Shown here: positions 54,001 to 63,616 of the stretch, piece by piece
Position numbering within the stretch: the stretch's first letter is position 1
Layout: each line of letters begins with the position of its first letter
NCBI GenBank assembly: GCA_028288705.1
Contig: JAQBNH010000014.1
Span: 62,001-126,000, forward strand
DNA: 64,000 nucleotides
DNA from: Ferruginibacter sp.
GTDB lineage: Bacteria; Bacteroidota; Bacteroidia; Chitinophagales; Chitinophagaceae
Direction of reading: 5' to 3'
The notes under the pieces: model-generated
Databases searched by the model: none
Told to the model about the DNA's origin: nothing
Seen by the model: the letters and a program-made list of their open reading frames with translations, nothing else
Made by a program: the position numbers and the translations under genes

Positions 54001-54024
54001 AGTAGTTATTTTACTCAATCACTA

Positions 54025-54558
54025 ATGATAGAAGCCCTTATTTCATCTAAAACACGGATCAAGCTACTGCTGAAGTTCTTTCTGAACAGCAGCACGCGTG
54101 CTTACCTGCGGGGGCTGGAAGAGGAATTTGGCGAAAGTTCTAACGCTATCAGGCTGGAATTGAATAAGTTAGAGAATGTGGGTATGATCACCGGGGAGGT
54201 AGAAGGCAATAAGAAATACTTTAAGGCCAATACCGGGCATCCGTTGTTTAAAGATCTCAACAGTATCGTGAAGAAATTTGTGGGGATAGATACGATCATC
54301 GAATATGTGATCTCAAAACTGGGGGATGTAAGCCGGGTTTATATTTGCGGAGATATCGCGAAAGGGTTGGATAGCAGCGTAATCGACCTGGATGTTGTGG
54401 GAGATGTGAACGTGAATTACCTGGCCGAACTCGCTAAAAAAGCAGAACCGCTGGTAAAAAGGAAGATCAGGTTTGCAGTGTATAGTCCGGAGGAGTATGA
54501 CACCATTCTTCAGAACATCGTAAAGGAGAATTATAAATTATTAATCTGGAGTAAATAA
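54025..54558 (+). CDS. Winged-helix regulator with nucleotidyltransferase-like domain
   Basis: A 177-residue protein from the ATG at 54025; an earlier in-frame start lies upstream of the inferred transcription start. The N-terminal ArsR-type winged helix reads LRGLEEEFGESSNAIRLELN with the wing at GEVEGNKKYFKAN. The C-terminal half (VSRVYICGDIAKGLDSSVID then LDVVGDV) resembles a minimal nucleotidyltransferase fold. Proteins with this combination head capsule or exopolysaccharide loci in Bacteroidota. It probably regulates the genes that follow by a mechanism not visible here. Confidence 0.82.
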   Translation: MIEALISSKTRIKLLLKFFLNSSTRAYLRGLEEEFGESSNAIRLELNKLENVGMITGEVEGNKKYFKANTGHPLFKDLNSIVKKFVGIDTIIEYVISKLGDVSRVYICGDIAKGLDSSVIDLDVVGDVNVNYLAELAKKAEPLVKRKIRFAVYSPEEYDTILQNIVKENYKLLIWSK

Positions 54559-54569
54559 ATATATTACGT

Positions 54570-55145
54570 ATGATTTTTTTTGCACATGAATCGGCCATCA
54601 TAGATGATAATTGTGAGATTGGTGACGGAACCAAGATTTGGCATTTCAGCCATGTAATGAGTGGCTGTAAGATTGGTAAAAACTGTAACCTTGGCCAGAA
54701 CGTGGTGGTTTCACCAAAAGTTGTGCTCGGGGAAAATGTTCGCGTACAAAACAATGTAAGTATATATGAAGGCGTGATCTGCGAGGATGATGTATTTCTT
54801 GGCCCGAGCGTGGTCCTTACAAATGTGATCAATCCCCGCAGTGCTGTGAGCCGGAAAAACGAATATCGTACCACCCTGATTAAAAAGGGTGCGAGCATTG
54901 GTGCGAACGCCACTATCGTTTGCGGATATACGATTGGCAGTTTTGCTTTCATCGGCGCAGGTGCAGTGGTTACGAAAGATGTTCCTGATTACGCACTGAT
55001 TGTTGGAAATCCCGGAAGGCAAAAGGGTTGGATGAGCGAGTTTGGGCAGAAATTAATTTTTGACTCGAATAACGAAGCCATTTGCAGTGAAAGCGCTGAG
55101 AAATATTCTTTGACAGAAGGGCGGGTAACAAAAATTGTTCAATAA
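54570..55145 (+). CDS. Left-handed beta-helix N-acetyltransferase (WbpD/WlbB-like)
   Basis: A 191-residue hexapeptide-repeat acyltransferase. Repeats run through [50 protein letters not shown] and the end LIVGNPGRQKGWMSEFG. It resembles enzymes that acetylate the 3-amino group of UDP-2-acetamido-3-amino-glucuronate (WbpD/WlbB). A WbpB-like oxidoreductase is present later in the locus, which supports this reading. The related dTDP-sugar enzymes are the alternative. Confidence 0.85.
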   Translation: MIFFAHESAIIDDNCEIGDGTKIWHFSHVMSGCKIGKNCNLGQNVVVSPKVVLGENVRVQNNVSIYEGVICEDDVFLGPSVVLTNVINPRSAVSRKNEYRTTLIKKGASIGANATIVCGYTIGSFAFIGAGAVVTKDVPDYALIVGNPGRQKGWMSEFGQKLIFDSNNEAICSESAEKYSLTEGRVTKIVQ

Positions 55146-56211
55146 CCAGGATATGCTAAAAGACAAGCCCCGTGTTTTTTTATTCGGAACAAATCCTGCC
55201 TCCGTGCTAAACAATCTTGCGCTGGGTTTGCGGGAAAATGGCGTTCCGGTAAAAGCGGTCAGTTTTGATTTCAGGCGGAGCGGTTACAACAATTATTCTG
55301 CGATTGAATTGATCTGCAGTGATAACCAGCCGGGGAGATTCAAGATTTATGCGTACAAACTGAAAGGGCTGTTCCTGCTGATTCGTTATTTGTTATGGTG
55401 CGACGTCGTTCATGTGTACGGTAACATCAGCAATATTTCTTACTGGCTCATGTCTAAACTGGCAAGGAATAAATTCATCAGTTTCGTCGGATCTGATATT
55501 CGGGTGCCCGAAATTGAACTGGCGCAAAATCCTTATTTCAAATATGCCTACGAAGATGCAGGCTATGAATATAAAGCTGAAGCAAATAACCGCACCAGTG
55601 AAATGCTGCAATACCTGCGGAAATTAGGTTTCAAGTTTATCGTGTGGGATGTGGCGATGTTTTTTGACGAAGACTTGCAGGAATTTATTGCGCGTGTGCC
55701 GCATTCGTCAGCAAATGCAGCATCAGCGAAACACACTGACAATGCGGTTCCGCTGCTTATTCATAGTCCGACCGCACCCGTTGCAAAAGGATCTAAGTAC
55801 GTATTGGCAGCAGTGGAAAAATTAAAAGAAAGAAAAGTTGAAATAGATTTCCGGCTCCTGCAAAATATGCCGAATGATGTTTATCAGCAGGCGTTGGATA
55901 ATGCAGATATCTATATCGATCAGTTGATGTGGGGTGCTTACGGTGTAGCAGCCCAACAAGCGATGGAAATGGGGAAAACGGTCGTGGCTTATATTACGCC
56001 GCAAAATGCGGAGTTGTATGGTCCCGATTGCCCGATACAGAATGCGAACATTAACGACCTCGCAGACGTTTTGGAGAAGCTGGTAAAAGATAAAGCGTTA
56101 CGTGAAAGCATCGGGAAACAATCTGTATCCTATTATAATAAAATGCATAAGCCGTCTGCGGTAGCTGCTAAAATGCTGCAGGCATACCGGGAATTATCAA
56201 GCAAAAACTAA
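55135..56211 (+). CDS. Glycosyltransferase (GT-B type)
   Basis: A 358-residue cytosolic enzyme. Its first 11 bases overlap the end of the preceding gene, and an internal Met at residue 7 (55153) is an alternative start. The N-terminal half has a Rossmann-like start (RVFLFGTNPASVLNNLA), DVVHVYGNISN and KFISFVGSDIRVPE. The C-terminal half (LLIHSPTAPVAKGSKYVLAA, YGVAAQQAMEMGKTVVAYIT) is a nucleotide-sugar-binding domain of the GT4 type. Donor and acceptor are unknown. Confidence 0.85.
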   Translation: MFNNQDMLKDKPRVFLFGTNPASVLNNLALGLRENGVPVKAVSFDFRRSGYNNYSAIELICSDNQPGRFKIYAYKLKGLFLLIRYLLWCDVVHVYGNISNISYWLMSKLARNKFISFVGSDIRVPEIELAQNPYFKYAYEDAGYEYKAEANNRTSEMLQYLRKLGFKFIVWDVAMFFDEDLQEFIARVPHSSANAASAKHTDNAVPLLIHSPTAPVAKGSKYVLAAVEKLKERKVEIDFRLLQNMPNDVYQQALDNADIYIDQLMWGAYGVAAQQAMEMGKTVVAYITPQNAELYGPDCPIQNANINDLADVLEKLVKDKALRESIGKQSVSYYNKMHKPSAVAAKMLQAYRELSSKN

Positions 56212-56251
56212 CTGACCTAATTGGCTAACGCCAGGTTAGATTTAAATAAAC

Positions 56252-56653
56252 ATGATGACAAATCCTTACATAATTAATTTCCCCCGCATCGGGAATTCTG
56301 CGCTGGGTTATATTTCTGTTTCAGAAAATGACCTGATGCCTTTCGAAACAAAACGTGTTTACTGGACGTACTATACGCCTGAAAGTATTCGTCGCGGACG
56401 GCATGCGCATCATGCGCTGGAGCAAATTCTTGTAGCCGTTGCCGGTAATATCACGGTGGAAACAGAAATGCCGGGTGGCCTCAAAGAAAAGTTCATCCTT
56501 GATTCGCCATCAGTTGGTTTGTTTATGCCGAAATACTGCTGGCATGAAATGGAATATTCTCATACGGCTGTACAAATGTGTATCGCCAGTATGGTATATG
56601 AAGAAAGCGATTATATCCGCGATTACGAAGCGTTTAAAAAACTGCAGCCATGA
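56252..56653 (+). CDS. FdtA/QdtA-like sugar 3,4-ketoisomerase (cupin, WxcM-like)
   Basis: A 133-residue cupin. The signature [19 protein letters not shown] (residues 50-68) is that of dTDP-4-dehydro-6-deoxyglucose 3,4-ketoisomerases. [14 protein letters not shown] is the second cupin motif. It overlaps the following acetyltransferase gene by 4 bp. With the next two genes it makes a complete set for a dTDP-3-acetamido-3,6-dideoxyhexose (Fuc3NAc or Qui3NAc). Sequence alone does not decide which isomer. Confidence 0.9.
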   Translation: MMTNPYIINFPRIGNSALGYISVSENDLMPFETKRVYWTYYTPESIRRGRHAHHALEQILVAVAGNITVETEMPGGLKEKFILDSPSVGLFMPKYCWHEMEYSHTAVQMCIASMVYEESDYIRDYEAFKKLQP

Positions 56654-57216
56654 TCCATGCTCTCGCAGACGTACAATCGAAAAACATTGGCGCAAATACT
56701 TATATCTGGCAATTTGTTGTCGTGTTGAAAGATGCGGTGATCGGCGAATTATGCAATATTAACTGTCATACATTTATTGAAAATGATGTGCGTATCGGTG
56801 ACCGTGTAACAGTAAAGTGTGGCGTGTTTTTATGGGATGGCATGATCATCGAAGACGATGTGTTCATCGGTCCGAACGTGACATTTACGAATGATAAGTA
56901 TCCGAAGTCGAAGCAATATCCGGCTGCATTCCAGGCAACCCGAATCTTAAAGGGAGCTTCACTTGGTGCGAATGCAACGATTCTTGGCGGAGTTACCATT
57001 GGTGAATTTGCGTTGATTGGTGCCGGCGCTGTTGTTACAAAAAGCGTTGCTCCGCATGCGCTCGTTGTTGGCAACCCGGCACGTCAGAAGGGATGGGTGA
57101 GTCATAGCGGGCAAGTGCTTTCCTTCGATGAAAAAGGCGAGGCCTTTTGCGATCTCAGTAAGAAAAAGTATACGCTTATCAATGATGAATTAATTGCTTT
57201 CCCTACAAATGATTAA
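56650..57216 (+). CDS. FdtC/QdtC-like sugar N-acetyltransferase
   Basis: A 188-residue left-handed beta-helix enzyme: [40 protein letters not shown], then [20 protein letters not shown] and [16 protein letters not shown]. The [10 protein letters not shown] segment is typical of enzymes acetylating dTDP-3-amino-3,6-dideoxyhexoses, which is the step after the aminotransferase. Coupled to the ketoisomerase by a 4-bp overlap. It is about half identical by eye to the acetyltransferase at 54570, so the two may use different sugars. Confidence 0.87.
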   Translation: MIHALADVQSKNIGANTYIWQFVVVLKDAVIGELCNINCHTFIENDVRIGDRVTVKCGVFLWDGMIIEDDVFIGPNVTFTNDKYPKSKQYPAAFQATRILKGASLGANATILGGVTIGEFALIGAGAVVTKSVAPHALVVGNPARQKGWVSHSGQVLSFDEKGEAFCDLSKKKYTLINDELIAFPTND

Positions 57217-57257
57217 CCCGATTTAAAGAATAAGCTTACAATATTAAAAACAACATA

Positions 57258-58376
57258 ATGGTCCCTTTTCTTGATCTGAAAAAAATAAACCTCCGGCATG
57301 AAGAAGCGTTTAAAAATTCTTTTGCTGACTCTTTAAACAGTGGCTGGTATATCCTGGGCAGCCAGGTAAAAGCATTTGAAGCAGCATTTGCAGCCTATTG
57401 TGGCACGAAACATTGTATAGGTGTTGCGAATGGTTTGGATGCGCTGATCCTGATCCTGGAAGGATATAAAGAGATGGGTGTGATGAAAGCCGGTGATGAG
57501 GTGATCGTGCCTTCCAATACATACATCGCGAGTATTCTCGCAGTGTCTAAGGCCGGACTGGTGCCGGTTTTAGCCGAACCATTACTGGATACTTATTTAC
57601 TGGATCCTGCTGATGTTGCAGCGAAGATCACAGCCCGTACGCGTGCAATCATGCCGGTGCATTTGTACGGCCAGCTTTGCGATATGGAAGCGATAAATGC
57701 ACTGGCGAAGCAACATCATTTAAAAGTGATTGAAGATAGTGCCCAATCACAGGGCGCTGAAAGAAATGGAAAGATCAGTGGCGGTATCGCTGATGCCAGC
57801 GGCTTTAGTTTTTACCCGGGCAAAAATCTTGGTGCGTTAGGTGATGCTGGTGCGATCACAACGAACGATGACGAACTGGCGAAAACTTTGCTGGCCCTGC
57901 GGAATTATGGCTCACATGTAAAGTATCAAAACCTTTACCAGGGCGTGAATAGCCGCCTTGATGAAATACAGGCGCCGATTCTTTCTATCAAATTAAAAAG
58001 CCTGGATACAGACAATGCTTACCGCAGGAAGGTAGCCGCTTTCTATATGCAAAATATCAGCAACCCCGATGTTGTATTGCCAGTAGCATCTACAATGAAG
58101 GTGCTGGAAGATACTGCGCACGTTTGGCATGTATTTACACTTCGTGTGGCATCGCGTGATAAATTTGAAAAGCATTTATCAGACAATGGCATACAGACGG
58201 TAATTCATTATCCGGTTCCGCCACATAAGCAACCTGCTTATAAAAAATGGAATGATATGAGCTTCCCCATTTCGGAGAAAATTCATCGTGAAATTATTTC
58301 TATCCCAATCAGTCCGGTTATCACCGAAGAACAATATCGGCAGGTGGTTGATGCAGTAAATTCTTTTCGTTCGTGA
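57258..58376 (+). CDS. DegT/DnrJ/EryC1/StrS aminotransferase (FdtB/QdtB-like)
   Basis: A 372-residue PLP-dependent sugar aminotransferase. Motifs: [56 protein letters not shown], and the PLP-binding Lys in [18 protein letters not shown]. It would aminate the 3-keto sugar made by the neighbouring ketoisomerase, giving the substrate of the preceding acetyltransferase. The stop codon overlaps the GTG start of the flippase gene. Confidence 0.95.
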   Translation: MVPFLDLKKINLRHEEAFKNSFADSLNSGWYILGSQVKAFEAAFAAYCGTKHCIGVANGLDALILILEGYKEMGVMKAGDEVIVPSNTYIASILAVSKAGLVPVLAEPLLDTYLLDPADVAAKITARTRAIMPVHLYGQLCDMEAINALAKQHHLKVIEDSAQSQGAERNGKISGGIADASGFSFYPGKNLGALGDAGAITTNDDELAKTLLALRNYGSHVKYQNLYQGVNSRLDEIQAPILSIKLKSLDTDNAYRRKVAAFYMQNISNPDVVLPVASTMKVLEDTAHVWHVFTLRVASRDKFEKHLSDNGIQTVIHYPVPPHKQPAYKKWNDMSFPISEKIHREIISIPISPVITEEQYRQVVDAVNSFRS

Positions 58377-59620
58377 ACTTAGTTAAAACAAGTTTCTATA
58401 CGTCTATTTCAACAGCGATCACTTTTATCAGTGGCTTTGTTGTTACAAAAGTTGTTGCTGTGGCAATTGGCCCAAAGGGTATGGCTTATGTGGGGCAGTT
58501 TCAAAATACGACGGCGATTTTCGCGATGCTTGGTATCGCTGCCATCAGTGCGGGCGTAATTAAATACCTGGCGGAATACAAGGACCAGCCGGAGAAACAA
58601 CAGCGGGTGATCACAACGGCTGTTACCGTCATCTTAACATCATCAGGACTGGTTTCGCTGGCGGTTTTGTTATTCAGCGGCCGGCTTTCGATGATGAGTT
58701 TTCATAGTACGGATTACACCATCATATTTGTAATCTATGGTATTTTCTTAACGATCATTTCGCTCAACTCTTTGTTCATCGCGGTGTTCAACGGGTTAAA
58801 GGAGATAAGGAAATATACGATCATCAATATCAGTTCTTCGCTTATTGGCTTGTTATGTACAGTTGGTTTTGCAAAGGCATGGGGATTAAAAGGCGTTTTA
58901 GTTGCAGCGAGTTTCTCTGCGTTAGCCATGTTTCTCGTGAACCTGTTTTTCCTGAGTAAGCTGAAGGGATTTAGCTTTATTCCCAACTTCAGGAACTGGG
59001 ATAAGCAGATTTTAAAGATGCTCTTCGCCTTCAGCCTGATGAATGTGGTGAGCGGATTCCTGGGGCCATTCGTGCAGTTGTCGATCCGTGATTATATGAT
59101 TCAACATGCGTCGGTTCAGGAAGCGGGTTACTGGCAGGCCGTGACAAAAATATCTGATTATTACTTGAGCTTTATCACGACGGTATTAAGCGTTTATTAT
59201 CTGCCGCGCTTGTCGGAATTGCAAATGAAACATGAACTGAAAAAGGAGATCTGGAAAGGATATAAAATGATCTTGCCGGTAGCGGGAATTTTAGCACTGG
59301 GCATCTGGATAATGAAAGGACTGATCGTGAAAATATTGTTCACAGCAGACTTTATTCCGATGCTGCCCTTGTTTAAATTCCAACTGATCGGTGATTTTTT
59401 AAAGATCGGTAGCTGGCTGCTGGCATTCCTGATGTTATCAAAAGCGATGACAAGAATGTTTATCATTACAGAGATCGTGTTCAGTTTTTCTTACCTCGGC
59501 CTAAGTTACTGGATGATGCCAAGGTATGGTGTAATCGGCGCGACGTACGCCTTCGCCATCAACTATGGCATTTACTGGATCGCTATGTGGCTGCTGATGC
59601 GCAATAAAATAAACAATTAA
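58373..59620 (+). CDS. O-antigen/polysaccharide flippase (Wzx type)
   Basis: A 415-residue integral membrane protein of the MATE/MVF superfamily with about 12 helices. The start [20 protein letters not shown] and [25 protein letters not shown] resemble WzxE-like O-antigen translocases. It would move lipid-linked oligosaccharide across the inner membrane. The start is GTG at 58373, overlapping the aminotransferase stop by 4 bp, so the two are coupled. No Wzy polymerase is visible in the window. Confidence 0.92.
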   Translation: MNLVKTSFYTSISTAITFISGFVVTKVVAVAIGPKGMAYVGQFQNTTAIFAMLGIAAISAGVIKYLAEYKDQPEKQQRVITTAVTVILTSSGLVSLAVLLFSGRLSMMSFHSTDYTIIFVIYGIFLTIISLNSLFIAVFNGLKEIRKYTIINISSSLIGLLCTVGFAKAWGLKGVLVAASFSALAMFLVNLFFLSKLKGFSFIPNFRNWDKQILKMLFAFSLMNVVSGFLGPFVQLSIRDYMIQHASVQEAGYWQAVTKISDYYLSFITTVLSVYYLPRLSELQMKHELKKEIWKGYKMILPVAGILALGIWIMKGLIVKILFTADFIPMLPLFKFQLIGDFLKIGSWLLAFLMLSKAMTRMFIITEIVFSFSYLGLSYWMMPRYGVIGATYAFAINYGIYWIAMWLLMRNKINN

Positions 59621-59690
59621 AGGGTCAGCTCCTGGCGGAACGGCTCAACAAAAAACATTAACTTTTAGTCATCAAAAAAATACATTTACC

Positions 59691-60587
59691 GTGAAAAATT
59701 TTGTACTGATCGGCGTGGGTGGATACATTGCTCCGAGGCATTTAAAAGCCATAAAGGATACGGGCAACAACCTGCTGGCCGCTGTTGATAAACACGATTC
59801 TGTCGGCATCATGGATAGCTATTTCCCCGAAGCTGATTTCTTCACAGAGTTTGAACGTTTCGACAGGCATGTAGAAAAGTTACGCAGGCAGGGAACAAAA
59901 ATTGATTACGTGACGGTGTGTAGCCCGAACTATTTGCATGACGCTCATATCCGTTTTGGATTGCGGATTGGTGCGGATGTGATCTGCGAAAAGCCGGTGG
60001 TGCTTAACCCATGGAATATTGATGCGCTGATGGAGATCGAGAAAGAAACCAACCATCATGTATACACTATTCTGCAACTAAGGTTACATCCTGCCATTAT
60101 TGCGCTGCGCGAAAAAATACTGAGCAGTCCTTCAGCAACAGCACATGAAGTAGATTTAAATTATATCACTAGCCGCGGCCATTGGTATCATACCAGCTGG
60201 AAAGGTGACGTACAAAAAAGTGGCGGTATCGCAACTAATATTGGCGTTCATTTCTTTGATATGCTGCATTGGTTGTTTGGTGATGTAAAAGAAAATATCG
60301 TATCGGAACATACTGCTGAAACTGCCGCTGGTAAATTGCGTTTTGAAAATGCAAATGTCAACTGGTCGTTAAGTATCGATGCAGGCAGGTTACCGGAAGA
60401 TGTTCGCCTTGCAGGAAAAAAAACGTACCGCACATTGAAGATCGATGGTGAGGAATTTGAATTCAGCGAAGGCTTTACAGAATTACATACGCGCAGTTAC
60501 GAAGAGATCCTGGCAGGAAAGGGCTTCCCGATCAGCGAGACAAAACCGGCCATTGAGATCGTTCAAAAGATCAGGAATTTTAAATAA
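59691..60587 (+). CDS. Gfo/Idh/MocA oxidoreductase (WbpB/WlbA-like)
   Basis: A 298-residue NAD-dependent dehydrogenase with a GTG start. The Rossmann start KNFVLIGVGGYIAPRHLKAI, the motif CEKPVVLNPWN and the substrate-site block SRGHWYHTSWKGDVQKSGGI then GVHFFDMLHWLFG match enzymes oxidising UDP-N-acetylglucosaminuronic acid at C3 (WlbA/WbpB). With the acetyltransferase at 54570 it suggests a 2,3-diamino-uronic-acid branch. The UDP-glucose-type dehydrogenase and the dedicated aminotransferase for that branch are not in the window. Confidence 0.87.
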   Translation: MKNFVLIGVGGYIAPRHLKAIKDTGNNLLAAVDKHDSVGIMDSYFPEADFFTEFERFDRHVEKLRRQGTKIDYVTVCSPNYLHDAHIRFGLRIGADVICEKPVVLNPWNIDALMEIEKETNHHVYTILQLRLHPAIIALREKILSSPSATAHEVDLNYITSRGHWYHTSWKGDVQKSGGIATNIGVHFFDMLHWLFGDVKENIVSEHTAETAAGKLRFENANVNWSLSIDAGRLPEDVRLAGKKTYRTLKIDGEEFEFSEGFTELHTRSYEEILAGKGFPISETKPAIEIVQKIRNFK

Positions 60588-60630
60588 TTTTTACAGGCAA
60601 TAACTGCCGTGATTTTTACAATTTTATTTT

Positions 60631-62532
60631 ATGTGTGGCATTTCAGGAATTATTGCAAAGGATACCAGCTCCGTTACAACCATGCGTTTGCAGGGCATGA
60701 CGGATTGTATTGCGCATCGCGGACCGGACGGCGACGGACACTGGATCAACAATGAGGGTAATGTTGGCCTTGGCCACAGGCGTTTATCTATTATCGATTT
60801 AAGCCATGGCGCTGACCAGCCGATGCATTACCAGGATCGTTACACGATTGTTTTTAATGGAGAAATATATAATTACGTCGAGCTCAAAGACGTGCTCTTA
60901 AAGCAAGGCTATCATTTCAAAACGGAAAGCGACACAGAGGTTTTGATGGCGCTGTACGATCGTGATAAAGAAAATTGCCTGCAATTGCTGGACGGGATGT
61001 TTGCCTTCGTAATCTATGATGCACAGGAAAAAAATGTTTTTGCTGCCCGTGACCGTTTTGGTGAAAAGCCTTTTTTCTATAGCTATGAGCCGGGAAAATA
61101 TTTTGTGTTTGGTTCAGAAATGAAATCTATCAAAGCATTTACCGGGGACGAAACCATCAACAACCGGATGATGTATAACTACCTCTCCTTTGGTAGCCTT
61201 GATAATAAATCCGATCCGGCTGAAACTTTTTTTGCAAACATTAAAAGGCTTCCGCACGCACATTATGCGAAGATCGACCTGCAAAAACTGGAGATCAGCA
61301 TAAATAGATACTGGGATATTTCCGTAAAAGAAACGAACCGGAATATCAGCCTTGAACAGGCAAAGGAACAACTGCATGAATTGTTCTACACTTCGGTGAA
61401 CAGGCGGTTAAGGAGCGATGTAAATGTGGGCAGCAGCCTTAGTGGCGGCCTTGATAGTTCCCTTATCGTTTGCGTAATTGATGACCTGCTGAAGAAGAAT
61501 AAGGCAGAGCATAGTTTTGAGACGTCTTCTTTCAAACAAAAAACATTCAGCGCACGTTTCCCGGGCTTTAAAAAAGATGAAGGGAAATTTATGCAGATGG
61601 TAATTGATAGCACCCGCGTAGAGCCGCATTTTGTTTTTCCGGATGATAAACAATTAGTAGATGATATCGACCATTTAATGAAATTCCAGGAAGAACCGTT
61701 TGGCGGCGCGAGTATTTTGGTTCAGTATGAGGTGATGAAACTGGCAAGGCAAAATGATGTAACGGTTTTATTAGATGGCCAGGGAGCTGATGAAATATTA
61801 GCTGGTTATCATGGTTATTATAATGCATTTTTCCGCACCATGGAAAAGCAGGATAAACAAAAATATACAGCAGAGTACGAGGCCTACCGCGAAATTCATA
61901 AGAACAACGAAATAAATGCGCTGCAGGAAAAAAATCTTGAATACCGGATCAGGCAATGGTTTCCCGGGCAGATAAATAATATTAAAAGGCTGAAGGCTTT
62001 TGTAGATCAGCGGCGGAACAAATCATTGAACAGGGATTTCTACGCCGCCAATTCCGGCAACTTGTTTGATGCGGATACCACATTTAATGACCTGAACCAG
62101 GCACTTTATCGAAGTACGATGGGTGGCGACCTGCAGGTACTGTTGCGCTATGCAGACCGGAATAGTATGGCTAATTCACGCGAAGTACGCCTGCCATTTC
62201 TTTCTCATGAACTCGTTGAGTTTTTGTTTACACTGCCGGCAGATATGAAGATGCATAAAGGCTGGACAAAATATATCATGCGCGAAACATTCCAGGAAGT
62301 GTTGCCGAAAGAGATCAGCTGGCGAGTTGATAAGATCGGTTACGAACCGCCACAGAAAAAATGGATGGACTCGCCCGCGATGAAAGATAGCATAATGGCT
62401 TCCAGGGAAAAATTAGTACAACAGGGTTTTCTCGACAAGCGCACACTCGACAAAGCTCCCGGGGCTTATGGTGCCAATGAAAAGGGTGACAACAGCTGGG
62501 GGCATTTAATGGCGGGGAAACTGATCAAATAA
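60631..62532 (+). CDS. asnB: Asparagine synthase (glutamine-hydrolysing)
   Basis: A 633-residue two-domain enzyme. Cys2 (MCGISGII) is the nucleophile of the N-terminal glutaminase, followed by RGPDGDGHWI and FNGEIYNYVEL. The synthetase domain has the PP-loop SSLSGGLDSSLI (about residues 269-280) and LLDGQGADEILAGYHGYY. In polysaccharide loci, AsnB paralogues often amidate uronic acids rather than aspartate. A uronate branch in the same locus supports this, but it is inferred. Confidence 0.95.
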   Translation: MCGISGIIAKDTSSVTTMRLQGMTDCIAHRGPDGDGHWINNEGNVGLGHRRLSIIDLSHGADQPMHYQDRYTIVFNGEIYNYVELKDVLLKQGYHFKTESDTEVLMALYDRDKENCLQLLDGMFAFVIYDAQEKNVFAARDRFGEKPFFYSYEPGKYFVFGSEMKSIKAFTGDETINNRMMYNYLSFGSLDNKSDPAETFFANIKRLPHAHYAKIDLQKLEISINRYWDISVKETNRNISLEQAKEQLHELFYTSVNRRLRSDVNVGSSLSGGLDSSLIVCVIDDLLKKNKAEHSFETSSFKQKTFSARFPGFKKDEGKFMQMVIDSTRVEPHFVFPDDKQLVDDIDHLMKFQEEPFGGASILVQYEVMKLARQNDVTVLLDGQGADEILAGYHGYYNAFFRTMEKQDKQKYTAEYEAYREIHKNNEINALQEKNLEYRIRQWFPGQINNIKRLKAFVDQRRNKSLNRDFYAANSGNLFDADTTFNDLNQALYRSTMGGDLQVLLRYADRNSMANSREVRLPFLSHELVEFLFTLPADMKMHKGWTKYIMRETFQEVLPKEISWRVDKIGYEPPQKKWMDSPAMKDSIMASREKLVQQGFLDKRTLDKAPGAYGANEKGDNSWGHLMAGKLIK

Positions 62533-62539
62533 AATCATA

Positions 62540-63589
62540 ATGAAAAATAAGGTCCTGGTATTTGTTGATCTCGTTGCAGCAAAAAATAAGTTGCAACTGG
62601 ATGTGGTGCAGGAAATGGGCATGGAAATGACCTGGTTCGTTAATGTATATAAACCGGGATCGGATAAATATTTTAACGGTGGCGGGCAGGTAAAACTGGA
62701 AGGCGGATTCAGAGGACGGTTTCGACAGGTGTATGCTTTTCTCAAACAAAATAAAAAAACGATTCATCACCTGGAGATCTATCCCGGCGGACGTTTCTCA
62801 TTTATCTACCTCTTCCTTGGCAAATGGTTTGGCATAAGAACGATCTGTTCCGAAAGGGGCGACTTGCTCTATTACAATACGGCGGGTTATGATAAGCTGG
62901 TTCGTTTCTCGATGTATTGTTGCTACAAATTTGCCGATATCGTATGGTACCGCGAACCTTACATGATTGAAACATTGAAGACTATCCGTTCTAAAGGGTT
63001 GTTCTTTTTGCATAATGCTATTCACATTCATCCGCATAACATTGATATAAAAAATAAATCAATTGACTTTCTCTGGCTTAACCGCGTGATACCGGAAAGA
63101 AAGTCGAAGTGGTTTTTATCTGTTCTAAAAACATTGCCATTTACAAAAACCAACAATCTTCTCGTGGGGATGCAGGAGGATACGGCCTGGAATGAGGAGG
63201 GAGACTTTGTCCGGGGTAATTGCCCTGTTAATCTTAGCCTGGCGCCTTACAGCCCGGATCCGATACAATATTTTAAACAGGCGAAATTCTTCGTGTTACC
63301 CGCTGATGTTGTTTTTGCCAATCATGCCTTACTGGAGGCGATGAGCTACGGGCTGGTGCCATTGATTTCAGATACGCCCGGTTCGGCATTGATCGTTGAT
63401 GACCATGTGAACGGATTTCTATTCGAACACACAGAGGCCGGTTTTCAACAGGCAATGGAAGAAGCGGTAAATATGGATGAAAAGACCTATCTGCAATATG
63501 CTCAGGCAAGCAGAGAAAAAGTGATGCGCGAATTTTCTGTTGATAAATACCGGGACCGTTTAGCCGAACTCTACAAACTTGCCAGTTAA
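62540..63589 (+). CDS. Glycosyltransferase family 1/4-like
   Basis: A 349-residue GT-B enzyme 7 bp after asnB. IDFLWLNRVIPERKSKWFLS begins the C-terminal nucleotide-binding domain, and FFVLPADVVFANHALLEAMS followed by YGLVPLISDTPGSALIVDDH contains the E-x7-E-like motif of GT4 enzymes. The N-terminal half (HHLEIYPGGRFSFIYLFLGK) lacks a membrane segment but has hydrophobic patches. Sugar specificity is unknown. Confidence 0.88.
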   Translation: MKNKVLVFVDLVAAKNKLQLDVVQEMGMEMTWFVNVYKPGSDKYFNGGGQVKLEGGFRGRFRQVYAFLKQNKKTIHHLEIYPGGRFSFIYLFLGKWFGIRTICSERGDLLYYNTAGYDKLVRFSMYCCYKFADIVWYREPYMIETLKTIRSKGLFFLHNAIHIHPHNIDIKNKSIDFLWLNRVIPERKSKWFLSVLKTLPFTKTNNLLVGMQEDTAWNEEGDFVRGNCPVNLSLAPYSPDPIQYFKQAKFFVLPADVVFANHALLEAMSYGLVPLISDTPGSALIVDDHVNGFLFEHTEAGFQQAMEEAVNMDEKTYLQYAQASREKVMREFSVDKYRDRLAELYKLAS

Positions 63590-63616
63590 CTCATTTTTAC
63601 ACTTAGAAAAGGACAC

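Noticed and set aside
53998-54024. Earlier start for the winged-helix regulator
   Set aside because: It overlaps the TATCTTTG promoter box, so it would precede the likely transcription start.
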